Shown: positions 1 to 6,169 of the stretch, in pieces
How the letters are laid out: the number at the start of each line of letters is the position of its first letter
Position numbering within the stretch: the stretch's first letter is position 1
DNA from: DAOTTW01 sp034437615
Lineage (GTDB): Bacteria; Chloroflexota; Anaerolineae; Aggregatilineales; Phototrophicaceae
Direction: 5' to 3'
DNA: 7,422 nucleotides
NCBI GenBank assembly: GCA_034437615.1
Contig: DAOTTW010000160.1
Location: forward strand, 1-7,422
Notes under the pieces: model-generated
Databases searched by the model: none
What the model was told of the DNA's origin: nothing
What the model saw: the letters and a program-made list of their open reading frames with translations, nothing else
Program-made: the position numbers and the translations under genes

Positions 1-2
1 GT

Positions 3-77
3 ACGACATTGTTGCGGACCTACCCGGAGATCAGCGAACGCCTGACGGAATGGCTGAGCGCACAATTCGCGCCTTGA
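3..77 (+). CDS. C-terminal end of an unidentified upstream gene (partial)
   Basis: The frame starting at base 3 is open from the left edge to a TGA at 75-77 and gives 24 residues ending in YPEISERLTEWLSAQFAP. The composition (charged residues alternating with Leu, Ile, Trp and Phe) is that of an amphipathic C-terminal helix of a real protein. The two other + frames give less protein-like sequence over the same stretch. The gene body lies outside the window, so family and function cannot be given. Its stop lies 95 bases before the start chosen for the SH3b protein, with a possible promoter between them. Confidence 0.5.
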   Translation, partial: TTLLRTYPEISERLTEWLSAQFAP

Positions 78-118
78 TGCGTTTAAAGGGTGGCCGCTGT
101 TATGTGCTGCTAGCGCGT

Positions 119-124
119 TATAAT
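119..124 (+). promoter_or_regulatory. Candidate -10 box for the SH3b protein gene
   Basis: A perfect TATAAT lies 48 bases before the chosen ATG, which would put the transcript start near 131 and leave a leader of about 40 bases. The region 17 bases upstream (GCTGTT at 96-101) does not resemble TTGACA, and no extended TGn is present. The call therefore rests on the -10 alone. Confidence 0.4.
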
Positions 125-160
125 CATTCTGTGCGATCAACAGCCCTTATAGGAGACTAC

Positions 161-165
161 AGGAG
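161..165 (+). promoter_or_regulatory. Ribosome binding site that decides the SH3b gene start
   Basis: AGGAG lies 7 bases before the ATG at 173, an ideal spacing. A second AGGAGAC occurs 10 bases earlier (151-157), making a short direct repeat. No such site precedes the earlier in-frame ATG at 50, which also lies inside the end of the upstream gene, so 173 is preferred. Confidence 0.75.
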
Positions 166-172
166 ACACTTT

Positions 173-1822
173 ATGCATTTAAGTGCGATATTTCTAAAGA
201 CGAAATTTTTGCAGCGCATAGAGCGCAAAACGCTATTGCTGCTGTGTTTGATGCTCGGCTTGGCCTGGCTGACGTTGGCGGCACAGGCGCAAACGGAACC
301 AGTTATCCCTGTTTTACCCGCCGAAACAGAGGAACCTGGCACGTCACCGGGCAACGTGCCCAGCCTGGAAAACGCTGGCCAATTCAGTCAGCAACAAGGG
401 CAAGGTGACGACGACCCAGCCGCCGCGCCCGCTGACCAGGCCGAACAACCCGCTGCGATCCAGCCGCAGGGGGGCGCAGCCTGCCCGACACTGGTACAAG
501 AAGCCTTTAACGCTTCACAGCTTGTGTGTGAAGGGGCCGCGCCGGGTCAGGCGTGCGTCGGTAACGGCATCGTGGAAGTTACAGCCCGCACGGATGATGT
601 TACGCTGGCGCAACCGGGGGACACAGCACGCTTTAGCGATCTATCGACGCTGCGCGTGCGCACCGATGGCACGGAAAATAACCTGTGGGCCGTCGTAGAA
701 GCCGATACACAATTTAATACCAGCGCTGGCAACGCAGCCTCCGCGACACTCGTGGCCTTTGGCGATGTCAATATCACGGACCGAGGCGAAGCGTTCAACC
801 CCAGCGTGCGAACAGGCACCGTGCTGGCCACACGCGGCATGAATGTGCGCCGCAACCCGGATAATCAGGCTGTGGTGGTGTATCAGCTACAGGGGCAGGA
901 TAACATCGTCGTCACGGGTATCACGGCGGACCGTGAATGGATACGCATGGAGATTCCGAGCGTTTATGGTGGTATTGGCTGGGTGTATGCGCCCTACATC
1001 GACGTTCCGGGTGGTGCCGAAACGCTGCCCACTGTGACGCAGGATAGCCCACGCCCAGAACTCAACCGCCCCACGTTCGGCCCGATGCAAGCCTTCAGCC
1101 TATCCAGCACGCTCTATGATACCTGCCCGAACGTTCCTGATAGCGGCCTGCTGATGCAATCGCAATCCGGCACGAGCAGCAATTTACGTGTGCGCATCAA
1201 CGGCGCTGAACTGGCCTACAATGGCACGGTTTACATTCAGGCTGTGGCTGGCCAGACGATGACGATCACCGTGCTAGAGGGTGATGCGATATTAATTGCG
1301 GGTGGCAGTGAACAGAGCGCCAACGGCGGCGATCAGTTGACCGTCACGATTGATAACAACCTGGAAGCGACAGGTAGGCCACAGATCAGCGGGGTTGCTC
1401 TGGCCACGTTCGAGGGTTTGCCTGTGGGTTTACTGCCGCGCCGTTTCGCTGTATCTGGTACGGGCGATGTTGACAGCCAGCCCGCACAGCCTGCGCAGCC
1501 ACCGACGGATACAGGCGGTCAGGCGCAACCACCAACTGCTACAGGGACTGGCGACACAGGCGCAGGCCAGCCGCCTGCTGATGGCTGTGTGATTAGCGCC
1601 GAGAGTGGCGACCGTGAGCTACGCGGCGGCCCCGGCGTGAATTACAGCATCGTCGGCAGCTTGCAGCAGGGCCAGAGCGTTGAGGGCACGGGGGTTGCTG
1701 TTAGCGCGACGGGCGATTCCGTCTGGTATGAGACGACACAGGGCTGGGTGCCGATCACAGCCGTCACCACCAGCAGCGCCTGCCAATCTTTGCCGCCTGT
1801 GGCCGCGCCGCCACCTGGTTGA
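173..1822 (+). CDS. Exported multidomain protein with two SH3b-like domains
   Basis: From the ATG at 173 the product has 549 residues. Residues 15-40 form a signal peptide: R15-K19 basic, a Leu-rich core at about 20-36, and AQA|Q as a likely cleavage site near residue 39. A Pro/Gln/Asp-rich low-complexity stretch follows (about 50-102). Next comes a domain starting at CPTLVQEAF (104), with further Cys near 119 and 128, that recalls a module I associate with secreted Chloroflexota proteins. Residues about 215-279 (TRGMNVRRNP ... GWVYAPYID) are a bacterial SH3 domain. Residues about 335-395 resemble a FecR-like beta domain (YIQAVAGQTMTITVLEGDA). After a Pro/Thr/Gln linker, residues about 472-537 (ELRGGPGVNYSIVGSL ... 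GWVP) form a second SH3b domain. SH3b domains commonly bind cell-wall peptides or protein ligands, so an envelope-associated, non-enzymatic role is likely. No catalytic motif is seen. The longer reading from the ATG at 50 would put 41 residues before the signal peptide and is rejected. Confidence 0.8.
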   Translation: MHLSAIFLKTKFLQRIERKTLLLLCLMLGLAWLTLAAQAQTEPVIPVLPAETEEPGTSPGNVPSLENAGQFSQQQGQGDDDPAAAPADQAEQPAAIQPQGGAACPTLVQEAFNASQLVCEGAAPGQACVGNGIVEVTARTDDVTLAQPGDTARFSDLSTLRVRTDGTENNLWAVVEADTQFNTSAGNAASATLVAFGDVNITDRGEAFNPSVRTGTVLATRGMNVRRNPDNQAVVVYQLQGQDNIVVTGITADREWIRMEIPSVYGGIGWVYAPYIDVPGGAETLPTVTQDSPRPELNRPTFGPMQAFSLSSTLYDTCPNVPDSGLLMQSQSGTSSNLRVRINGAELAYNGTVYIQAVAGQTMTITVLEGDAILIAGGSEQSANGGDQLTVTIDNNLEATGRPQISGVALATFEGLPVGLLPRRFAVSGTGDVDSQPAQPAQPPTDTGGQAQPPTATGTGDTGAGQPPADGCVISAESGDRELRGGPGVNYSIVGSLQQGQSVEGTGVAVSATGDSVWYETTQGWVPITAVTTSSACQSLPPVAAPPPG

Positions 1823-1848
1823 TCGTGCGTTTGAGGTACAGCCGATGC

Positions 1849-1882
1849 GTGGCTGCCGTGTGCCGTGAGGCACATCAGCCGC
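1849..1882 (+). terminator. Stem-loop after the SH3b gene, possible terminator
   Basis: GGCTG (1851-1855) pairs with CAGCC (1876-1880), and TGTGCC (1859-1864) pairs with GGCACA (1869-1874) around a GTGA tetraloop. An internal loop of 3 and 1 bases separates the two stems. It begins 27 bases after the stop codon. There is no T run after it, so intrinsic termination is uncertain. It could instead stabilise the transcript end. Confidence 0.45.
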
Positions 1883-1886
1883 TTTC

Positions 1887-1906
1887 GGGAGGGTCATGAC
1901 CCTCCC
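1887..1906. repeat. Perfect 20-base palindrome
   Basis: GGGAGGGTCATGACCCTCCC is a perfect inverted repeat with 10-base arms. As RNA it would form an 8-base-pair GC-rich stem with a CATG loop. It lies directly after the stem-loop that follows the SH3b gene and is followed by CCACAAACAAAAT, not by a T run. It may be a second part of a terminator, a binding site for a dimeric protein, or a member of a dispersed palindromic family. The sequence alone does not separate these. Confidence 0.7.
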
Positions 1907-1965
1907 CCACAAACAAAATGGACCGACATGAATGCTTGATTGGGTTTGATTGCAATATACATCAA

Positions 1966-1995
1966 TTGGCTGATAAGGTTCGCTTGCGTTATACT
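1966..1995 (+). promoter_or_regulatory. Candidate sigma70-type promoter of the kinase-receiver operon
   Basis: TTGGCT (1966-1971, four of six matches to TTGACA) and TATACT (1990-1995, five of six matches to TATAAT) are separated by 18 bases. A start near 2002 would leave a leader of about 30 bases before the kinase ATG. The region 1910-2031 is clearly AT-richer than the genes on either side, as expected for a promoter. Confidence 0.5.
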
Positions 1996-2031
1996 GAGGG
2001 TAGCCATAAACAAACTTAACGCACCTATACT

Positions 2032-3576
2032 ATGGGTTTATTTGATATGGTTTTGCCCTCAAATCAGGATTTTGCAACTGAAGTCAAATCGGATCGTCTG
2101 AAAATACTGTATCGCATTACGCTGATTGTCTGTTTAGCCGTCGCGCTCTTCCTGATGGCGTTCGGGCTTTCCGGTGCCATCCCCGTAAACGCTACTTTGG
2201 GCATTCTTATGGCAACGGCTGTCATGGCTGCTGGTTGCTTCCTCGCGGATTTTCTGCTGCGGCGTACAACGCTGGATTACGCAGCGATGGCCTTCACGCT
2301 GGGCGGTGTGGGGTCCATTGTCGCGCTGATGATGCAGGGCGATTTTACGGCCTTGCGGGTGTTGCCCTTTAGCCTGCCGATCATCGTCTTTATTGTGGGT
2401 TTGTTGCTTTCGCCAACGAACAGCTTCATCGTGGCGTTTCTGTCGTCTGCTGCGATTGTGATTGTGCCCAACCTGGCAGATGAGGCCGTCGTCACAGCGA
2501 ATTTAGGGACGTATCAGGCGTTTGCTATCTTCTTGACGTTCCTTGCGGCGTTGCTGGCCACACAGGTAACGGGCGAACTCTATCAGATTACAGAGTGGGC
2601 GCTGATGAACTACCGCAATGAGCGCGAGACCAACCGCGAACTTTTTGAAAAGCGTGAGCAATTGCAATTGAGCCTGAAGCGTAGCGAGGCGCTAGCCGAT
2701 CAATTGCAGGATACAAATAACGAACTCGAAGAGGCGCGTGCAGCAGCAGAAGAAGCCAAGAACTTTCGCGGGCAATTCCTGGCCAATATGAGCCACGAAC
2801 TGCGCACGCCGTTGAATGCGATCATCGGTTTCAGTGAGACGATGCTGCAATTCCCGATTATGTACGATAACGAGCAACTGCCGAAAGCCTATGAGGACGA
2901 CCTGAGCAAGATTTACGAGAGCGGGCGACAGCTTTTGTTTGTCATCAACGATATTCTCGATCTGGCGAAGGTGGACGCGGGCAAGCTAGAAGTTCACATG
3001 CAGGTTGTGCAGCCTGGGCCAATCGTGCAGGCGGCCCTCTCCACCACGAAGGGTCTAATCGGCGCGAAACCCATCAAGCTAGAGGCTGATCTGCCTGCCC
3101 CGATGCCGGGTGTGTGGGCCGATGAGACGCGCTTGCGGCAGGTGTTGCTGAATCTGCTCAGCAATGCGGCTAAGTACACCGATGAAGGCCAGATTCGCCT
3201 GGCCATGCGCGAAACGCACGACGCTGATGACAAAGCGTGGCTAGAGTTCGCGGTGTCGGATACGGGCGTTGGCATCGCGCCAGAATTTCAGGATACGGTC
3301 TTTGGCGAATTCGAACAGGCGCAGGACGCAGGCCGTGACCCGCGTGCAGGTGCGGGCCTGGGCTTGGCGATCACGCGGCAATTGCTTGATCTGATGGGTG
3401 GGCGTGTGTGGCTGGAAAGCGAAGTCGGCGTCGGCAGCACGTTTTACTTCACGGTTCAGGCATACGCGCATCAGGACCGCACAGAGCAACCGAGCGCAGC
3501 ACCCACCACATCAACTGCAACGCAGGCGCAAACACCACAGGCAACCACCGATACACAACTAGAGGGCCAGAGCTAA
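2032..3576 (+). CDS. Membrane-bound sensor histidine kinase
   Basis: The 514-residue product begins with about six hydrophobic segments (roughly 25-46, 50-74, 82-101, 108-127, 131-148, 160-178), with only short loops and no recognisable extracellular sensor. A charged coiled-coil-like linker (about 190-245) leads to the HisKA domain, with the phosphorylated His at H255 in ANMSHELRTPLNAIIGF. The HATPase domain shows the N box (LLNLLSNAAKYT, N378), the G1 box (SDTGVGIAP, D410) and the G2 box (RAGAGLGLAI, 438-447). All key residues are present, so an active autokinase is expected. The tail (about 481-514) is a Thr/Gln/Pro-rich linker like those joining kinases to receiver domains in hybrid kinases, but the gene stops there and a separate receiver gene begins at once. 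No clear Shine-Dalgarno site precedes the ATG at 2032. An ATG at 2047 is possible but has no better site. The signal sensed is unknown. It may be sensed within the membrane. Confidence 0.9.
   Translation: MGLFDMVLPSNQDFATEVKSDRLKILYRITLIVCLAVALFLMAFGLSGAIPVNATLGILMATAVMAAGCFLADFLLRRTTLDYAAMAFTLGGVGSIVALMMQGDFTALRVLPFSLPIIVFIVGLLLSPTNSFIVAFLSSAAIVIVPNLADEAVVTANLGTYQAFAIFLTFLAALLATQVTGELYQITEWALMNYRNERETNRELFEKREQLQLSLKRSEALADQLQDTNNELEEARAAAEEAKNFRGQFLANMSHELRTPLNAIIGFSETMLQFPIMYDNEQLPKAYEDDLSKIYESGRQLLFVINDILDLAKVDAGKLEVHMQVVQPGPIVQAALSTTKGLIGAKPIKLEADLPAPMPGVWADETRLRQVLLNLLSNAAKYTDEGQIRLAMRETHDADDKAWLEFAVSDTGVGIAPEFQDTVFGEFEQAQDAGRDPRAGAGLGLAITRQLLDLMGGRVWLESEVGVGSTFYFTVQAYAHQDRTEQPSAAPTTSTATQAQTPQATTDTQLEGQS
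3562..3566 (+). promoter_or_regulatory. Ribosome binding site that decides the receiver gene start
   Basis: GAGGG within the end of the kinase gene lies 9 bases before the ATG at 3576. The receiver frame stays open upstream to 3408, but the sequence before 3576 is an out-of-frame reading of the kinase. The receiver fold starts exactly with MRILYVEDN, so 3576 is the start. Confidence 0.65.
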
Positions 3577-3974
3577 TGCGCATATTATACGTAGAGGACA
3601 ACGCCGCGAATGTCTTGCTGATGCGGCGGGTGGCGCGTGCTGGGGCGCATGAGGTGTTTCACTATATTGATGGTGAGGAGGCGCTGCGCAAGCTCGATAG
3701 CGTTCGGCCAGACCTGATTTTGCTGGATATTCAGATTGCGGGTGAACTGAGTGGCCTGGATGTCGTGCGCAAATTGCGCACAGATGGCTACACAACACCT
3801 GTAATCGCTGTCACGGCTTATGCGATGGTGGGCGACCGCGAACGCTCGCTTGAAGCGGGCTGCAATGAGTACATGGCCAAGCCGCTGGATGTTGCGCACC
3901 TGCTGGAACTGTTCGATCAGTACGACCCGGCGAAAAACCCTACTAATGGCATAGCACCAGACAAAACGGTATAG
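3576..3974 (+). CDS. Single-domain response regulator (receiver, DivK-like architecture)
   Basis: The 132-residue product is a CheY-like receiver and nothing more. The acidic pair is E7/D8, the phosphoacceptor D51 (LILLDIQ), the switch Thr T80 (VIAVTAYA) and the conserved Lys K102 (YMAKPLD). The start ATG overlaps the kinase stop by one base (TAATG), so the two are co-transcribed and probably translationally coupled. H255 of that kinase is the obvious phosphodonor. The loop after D51 reads DIQIAGELSG: it is one residue longer than the usual DxxxPxxxG form and has Ala where Pro is normal. With no output domain, it must act by protein contact or as a relay intermediate. About 15 disordered residues follow the fold. 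Confidence 0.9.
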   Translation: MRILYVEDNAANVLLMRRVARAGAHEVFHYIDGEEALRKLDSVRPDLILLDIQIAGELSGLDVVRKLRTDGYTTPVIAVTAYAMVGDRERSLEAGCNEYMAKPLDVAHLLELFDQYDPAKNPTNGIAPDKTV

Positions 3975-4051
3975 GCGCACGACAGTGTGGACGGCAAAAA
4001 CTGGTGATGGCGGGACTACTCAGGGGCGAAGTGGTTACTATGCATTAGGTC

Positions 4052-4081
4052 TTAAAGTCACACAATAAATTTATGTATAAC
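4052..4081 (+). promoter_or_regulatory. Weak candidate promoter of the second receiver gene
   Basis: TTAAAG (4052-4057, three of six matches to TTGACA) and TATAAC (4076-4081, five of six matches to TATAAT) are separated by 18 bases in a locally AT-rich stretch that begins near 4040. The 129-base gap after the first receiver gene shows no terminator hairpin, so read-through from the kinase operon is also possible. Confidence 0.35.
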
Positions 4082-4103
4082 GTATTGATGGAGTATCGGC
4101 AGC

Positions 4104-4541
4104 ATGTCACAAAAAAATGCCTTAATTGTCGAAGATACAGAAGCCAACCGAATTTTTTTTGAACGTTTACTGGCGCAGGCAGGTTTTGCGGTGCACGGGT
4201 TGGCCTGTGGCCGCGATGCGATGGAAAAGCTCAAGACGATGCCGCAACTCTCGCTAGCCGTCTTTGATATGCAGGTGCCGAACTTCAACGGGCTGGATTT
4301 AACGGTGCAAACGCGGGCACTATTCCCCGATGCGTGCATTGTGGTGGCCACGATGCATGACGAACGCACGCTGATGGAAAGCGCCTTCCAGAAGGGCTGC
4401 AACATTTTTCTGGTGAAGCCGCACGGCCTGATTGAACTTTACAATCGCGTGACCAAGCGCGGCCTTGAGCAGATCAAGCGTGATGGGCATCTGGTGATTG
4501 ACCAGTACGGCCCGCGCAAATTCGATTTAGCGTATCGTTAG
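4104..4541 (+). CDS. Second single-domain response regulator
   Basis: This 145-residue CheY-like receiver has E10/D11, phosphoacceptor D55 in AVFDMQVPNFNG (canonical loop with P59 and G63), T83 (VVATMHDE) and K105 (FLVKPHG). A GGAG at 4090-4093 precedes the ATG by 10 bases. The receiver fold ends near residue 120. A charged tail of about 25 residues follows (LEQIKRDGHLVIDQYGPRKF), too short for a DNA-binding domain. It lies on the same strand as the kinase-receiver pair, 129 bases downstream, and may be a second target or phosphate sink for the same kinase. It differs strongly from the first receiver, so a recent tandem duplication is unlikely. Confidence 0.88.
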   Translation: MSQKNALIVEDTEANRIFFERLLAQAGFAVHGLACGRDAMEKLKTMPQLSLAVFDMQVPNFNGLDLTVQTRALFPDACIVVATMHDERTLMESAFQKGCNIFLVKPHGLIELYNRVTKRGLEQIKRDGHLVIDQYGPRKFDLAYR

Positions 4542-4672
4542 CGTCTGTGCTGGCTCGTCGCCGTGAATATCATCATCGCGCCTGGCGCATTCAAACACAG
4601 CCTGAGCGCCAGCGCTGCGGCTAACGCGATGCAACAGGGCTAATCATATCGTTACGATGCTTTGGACCAGCT
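4542..4672. other. Spacer between the second receiver and the lipoprotein gene
   Basis: This 131-base gap has no convincing gene. It holds an imperfect inverted repeat, TGGCGC (4583-4588) against GCGCCA (4606-4611), with a 17-base loop, followed by a short AGCG/CGCT stem. Neither is followed by a T run. No promoter with two good boxes was found ahead of the lipoprotein gene. Confidence 0.4.
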
Positions 4673-6010
4673 ATGCCAAACAAAACCCAATGTAGGCGAG
4701 ACACGTGTGTCTCCCGCTACTCTGCACGCAGCAAGGACAGGACCCTGCCCCAAGCAAAACGCTATCCCCGGCGATACATGCTGCTGATTGTCGTGGCGCT
4801 GCTATTGGCCGCCTGTCAGCCACAAGACGCCACGATTGCGCTGCCGACTGACGCCAGCATTGTCATCACGGAAACGGCCAGCGCCATCGAATCGCAGACG
4901 CCGACCTTCACGCCGACGGCCACACCGTTGACGCTGCCACCCACTTTTACGCCGACGTTTACGCCCAGCGCCACACCGACGCCTGTTCTGACGGCAACGC
5001 CGCAGGGCTTCAGCGAACGCGGCACGATCTTCTATCTCTACAATCAGGACGCGATAGCCTCCGTGCGTGGGGATGGCACCAATAACGAAATCGCGCTGAC
5101 GTTCGGCGTCGGCCAGACCATCAGCGACCTGCAACCCTCACCGGACGAGCGTTTGCTGGCCTTCGTGGGTCCGCAGGGGTCGGCGCGGGATGTCTTTATC
5201 ACCAGCCGCGATGGGACGTATTTGCAGCGCATTTCTTGCCTGGGCTTTAGCGATGTGCGGCGTCCGCAGTGGTCGCTGGATGGCACCTTCCTCACGTTTT
5301 ATGCAGCGCCCGATGCCAATGCGCCCGGTGCGATCTATCGCGCCAACGTAGAAGGGGCCAACGACTGCCCGACTGGGAACGAGCAGCGCATTCTTGTGAA
5401 CCTGGAGACGAGCATTTACGGCGGTTCGGCCTGGTCACAGGACGGGCGGCGCTACATCTATGCGGCGGATAACGGGCTGATGGTGCTGGATACGCTGCGG
5501 GGCATCCGCCAACAACTGACGCAGCCTTCGCTGCTGGGGCGTGATTATCAGCCGCGTGTCAATGTGGGTGCTGGGCGTCTGGCGTTTTTGCAATCCCAGC
5601 GCGACGGACAGACAGGCCGCATCAACGGCTCACTGGTTATCTTCGATGACGATATGATGCGTGATCTGCTTGAGGGTGAGTGGCCAGAAAACCCGCCATT
5701 TCGCCGGGGTATTGATGAGCCGCTGCTGCTGGATTTTCGTTGGAGCGCTGATGGTGAGGAGGTGTTGCTGATGACACCGGATGCCATCGCCACGCGGGAG
5801 CTTGCACGCGGCATCTTCGAGGAGCATGTAACGGGCCTGTCGTCGCCCATCGCGGATTATGGGCCGCAGACGCGCTACATCGTCTACCGCACAGCAGATG
5901 CGAACGGCGTGGCGCAGCTATTTGAATATGATCGGCGGCGCGAACGCAGCACGCAATTGACGGAAAATCCAGAGGGCACGATTACAAATGTGCATTGGCT
6001 AGGCGGCTAG
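4673..6010 (+). CDS. Probable lipoprotein with TolB-like beta-propeller
   Basis: Read from the ATG at 4673, the product has 445 residues. A hydrophobic segment, MLLIVVALLLAAC (36-48), ends in a lipobox with C48 as the lipidated residue. Residues 75-110 are a Thr/Pro linker built from TPTFTPTATP-type units, common in exported Chloroflexota proteins. From about 115 to the end, repeated blades of the PD40/TolB type are visible: SPDERLLAFVG (156-166), WSLDGTFLTFY (200-210), WSQDGRRYIYA (254-264), WSADGEEVLLM (357-367) and a last blade ending at ITNVHWLGG. Such propellers bind proteins or ligands on the outer face of the membrane. No enzymatic motif is seen. The start is uncertain: from 4673 the n-region is long (35 residues, rich in Arg and Lys) with only a weak GGA site at 4664-4666. 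The ATG at 4778 would give a signal peptide without a basic n-region. Confidence 0.82.
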   Translation: MPNKTQCRRDTCVSRYSARSKDRTLPQAKRYPRRYMLLIVVALLLAACQPQDATIALPTDASIVITETASAIESQTPTFTPTATPLTLPPTFTPTFTPSATPTPVLTATPQGFSERGTIFYLYNQDAIASVRGDGTNNEIALTFGVGQTISDLQPSPDERLLAFVGPQGSARDVFITSRDGTYLQRISCLGFSDVRRPQWSLDGTFLTFYAAPDANAPGAIYRANVEGANDCPTGNEQRILVNLETSIYGGSAWSQDGRRYIYAADNGLMVLDTLRGIRQQLTQPSLLGRDYQPRVNVGAGRLAFLQSQRDGQTGRINGSLVIFDDDMMRDLLEGEWPENPPFRRGIDEPLLLDFRWSADGEEVLLMTPDAIATRELARGIFEEHVTGLSSPIADYGPQTRYIVYRTADANGVAQLFEYDRRRERSTQLTENPEGTITNVHWLGG

Positions 6011-6104
6011 TGCCTTACGGCACACGGACGGCCACACGGGGCCGTCCCCACACATCACGTCGCGTGGGGACAGGCCAATGTGCCTGTCCGCGCCCGATAG
6101 GGCA
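6010..6104. terminator. Cluster of stem-loops between convergent genes, likely two-way terminator region
   Basis: Four to five inverted repeats follow one another. A is GTGCC/GGCAC (6010-6014/6019-6023). B is GGACGGCC/GGCCGTCC (6026-6033/6040-6047). C is GTCCCCAC/GTGGGGAC (6044-6051/6064-6071). D is GGACAGGC/GCCTGTCC (6068-6075/6082-6089). A small GCCC/GGGC stem lies near 6092-6102. B and C share GTCC at 6044-6047, and C and D share GGAC at 6068-6071. The region separates the end of the lipoprotein gene from the end of the SRA-like gene on the other strand. No T run follows on either strand, so factor-independent termination is not assured. Confidence 0.6.
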
Positions 6105-6169
6105 TTTCGTACGACGTTTGACCCTAACTAGATGCGCATGGGGGCGCGACCCTCTCGAATTGCGATATA

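Noticed and set aside
50..172. In-frame N-terminal extension of the SH3b protein from the ATG at 50
   Set aside because: It overlaps the end of the upstream gene, puts 41 residues before the signal peptide, and lacks a ribosome binding site. The ATG at 173 has AGGAG at ideal spacing.
1619..1912. 97-residue open frame on the - strand at the end of the SH3b gene
   Set aside because: It is antisense to the second SH3b domain, has no domain of its own, and runs through the palindromes after the gene.
2026..2031. TATACT directly before the kinase ATG as a -10 box
   Set aside because: Transcription from it would start inside the gene after the ATG. The box at 1990-1995 fits better.
3408..3575. 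Extension of the first receiver upstream to 3408
   Set aside because: The extra residues are an out-of-frame reading of the kinase C-terminus, and the receiver fold begins exactly at the ATG at 3576.
3540..3578. Programmed -1 frameshift joining the kinase and receiver
   Set aside because: The frames would allow it, but no slippery heptamer of the X XXY YYZ type is present in the overlap, and the receiver has its own ribosome binding site.
4058..4405. 115-residue open frame on the - strand opposite the second receiver
   Set aside because: It mirrors a clear receiver gene and has no recognisable domain, so it is a shadow frame.
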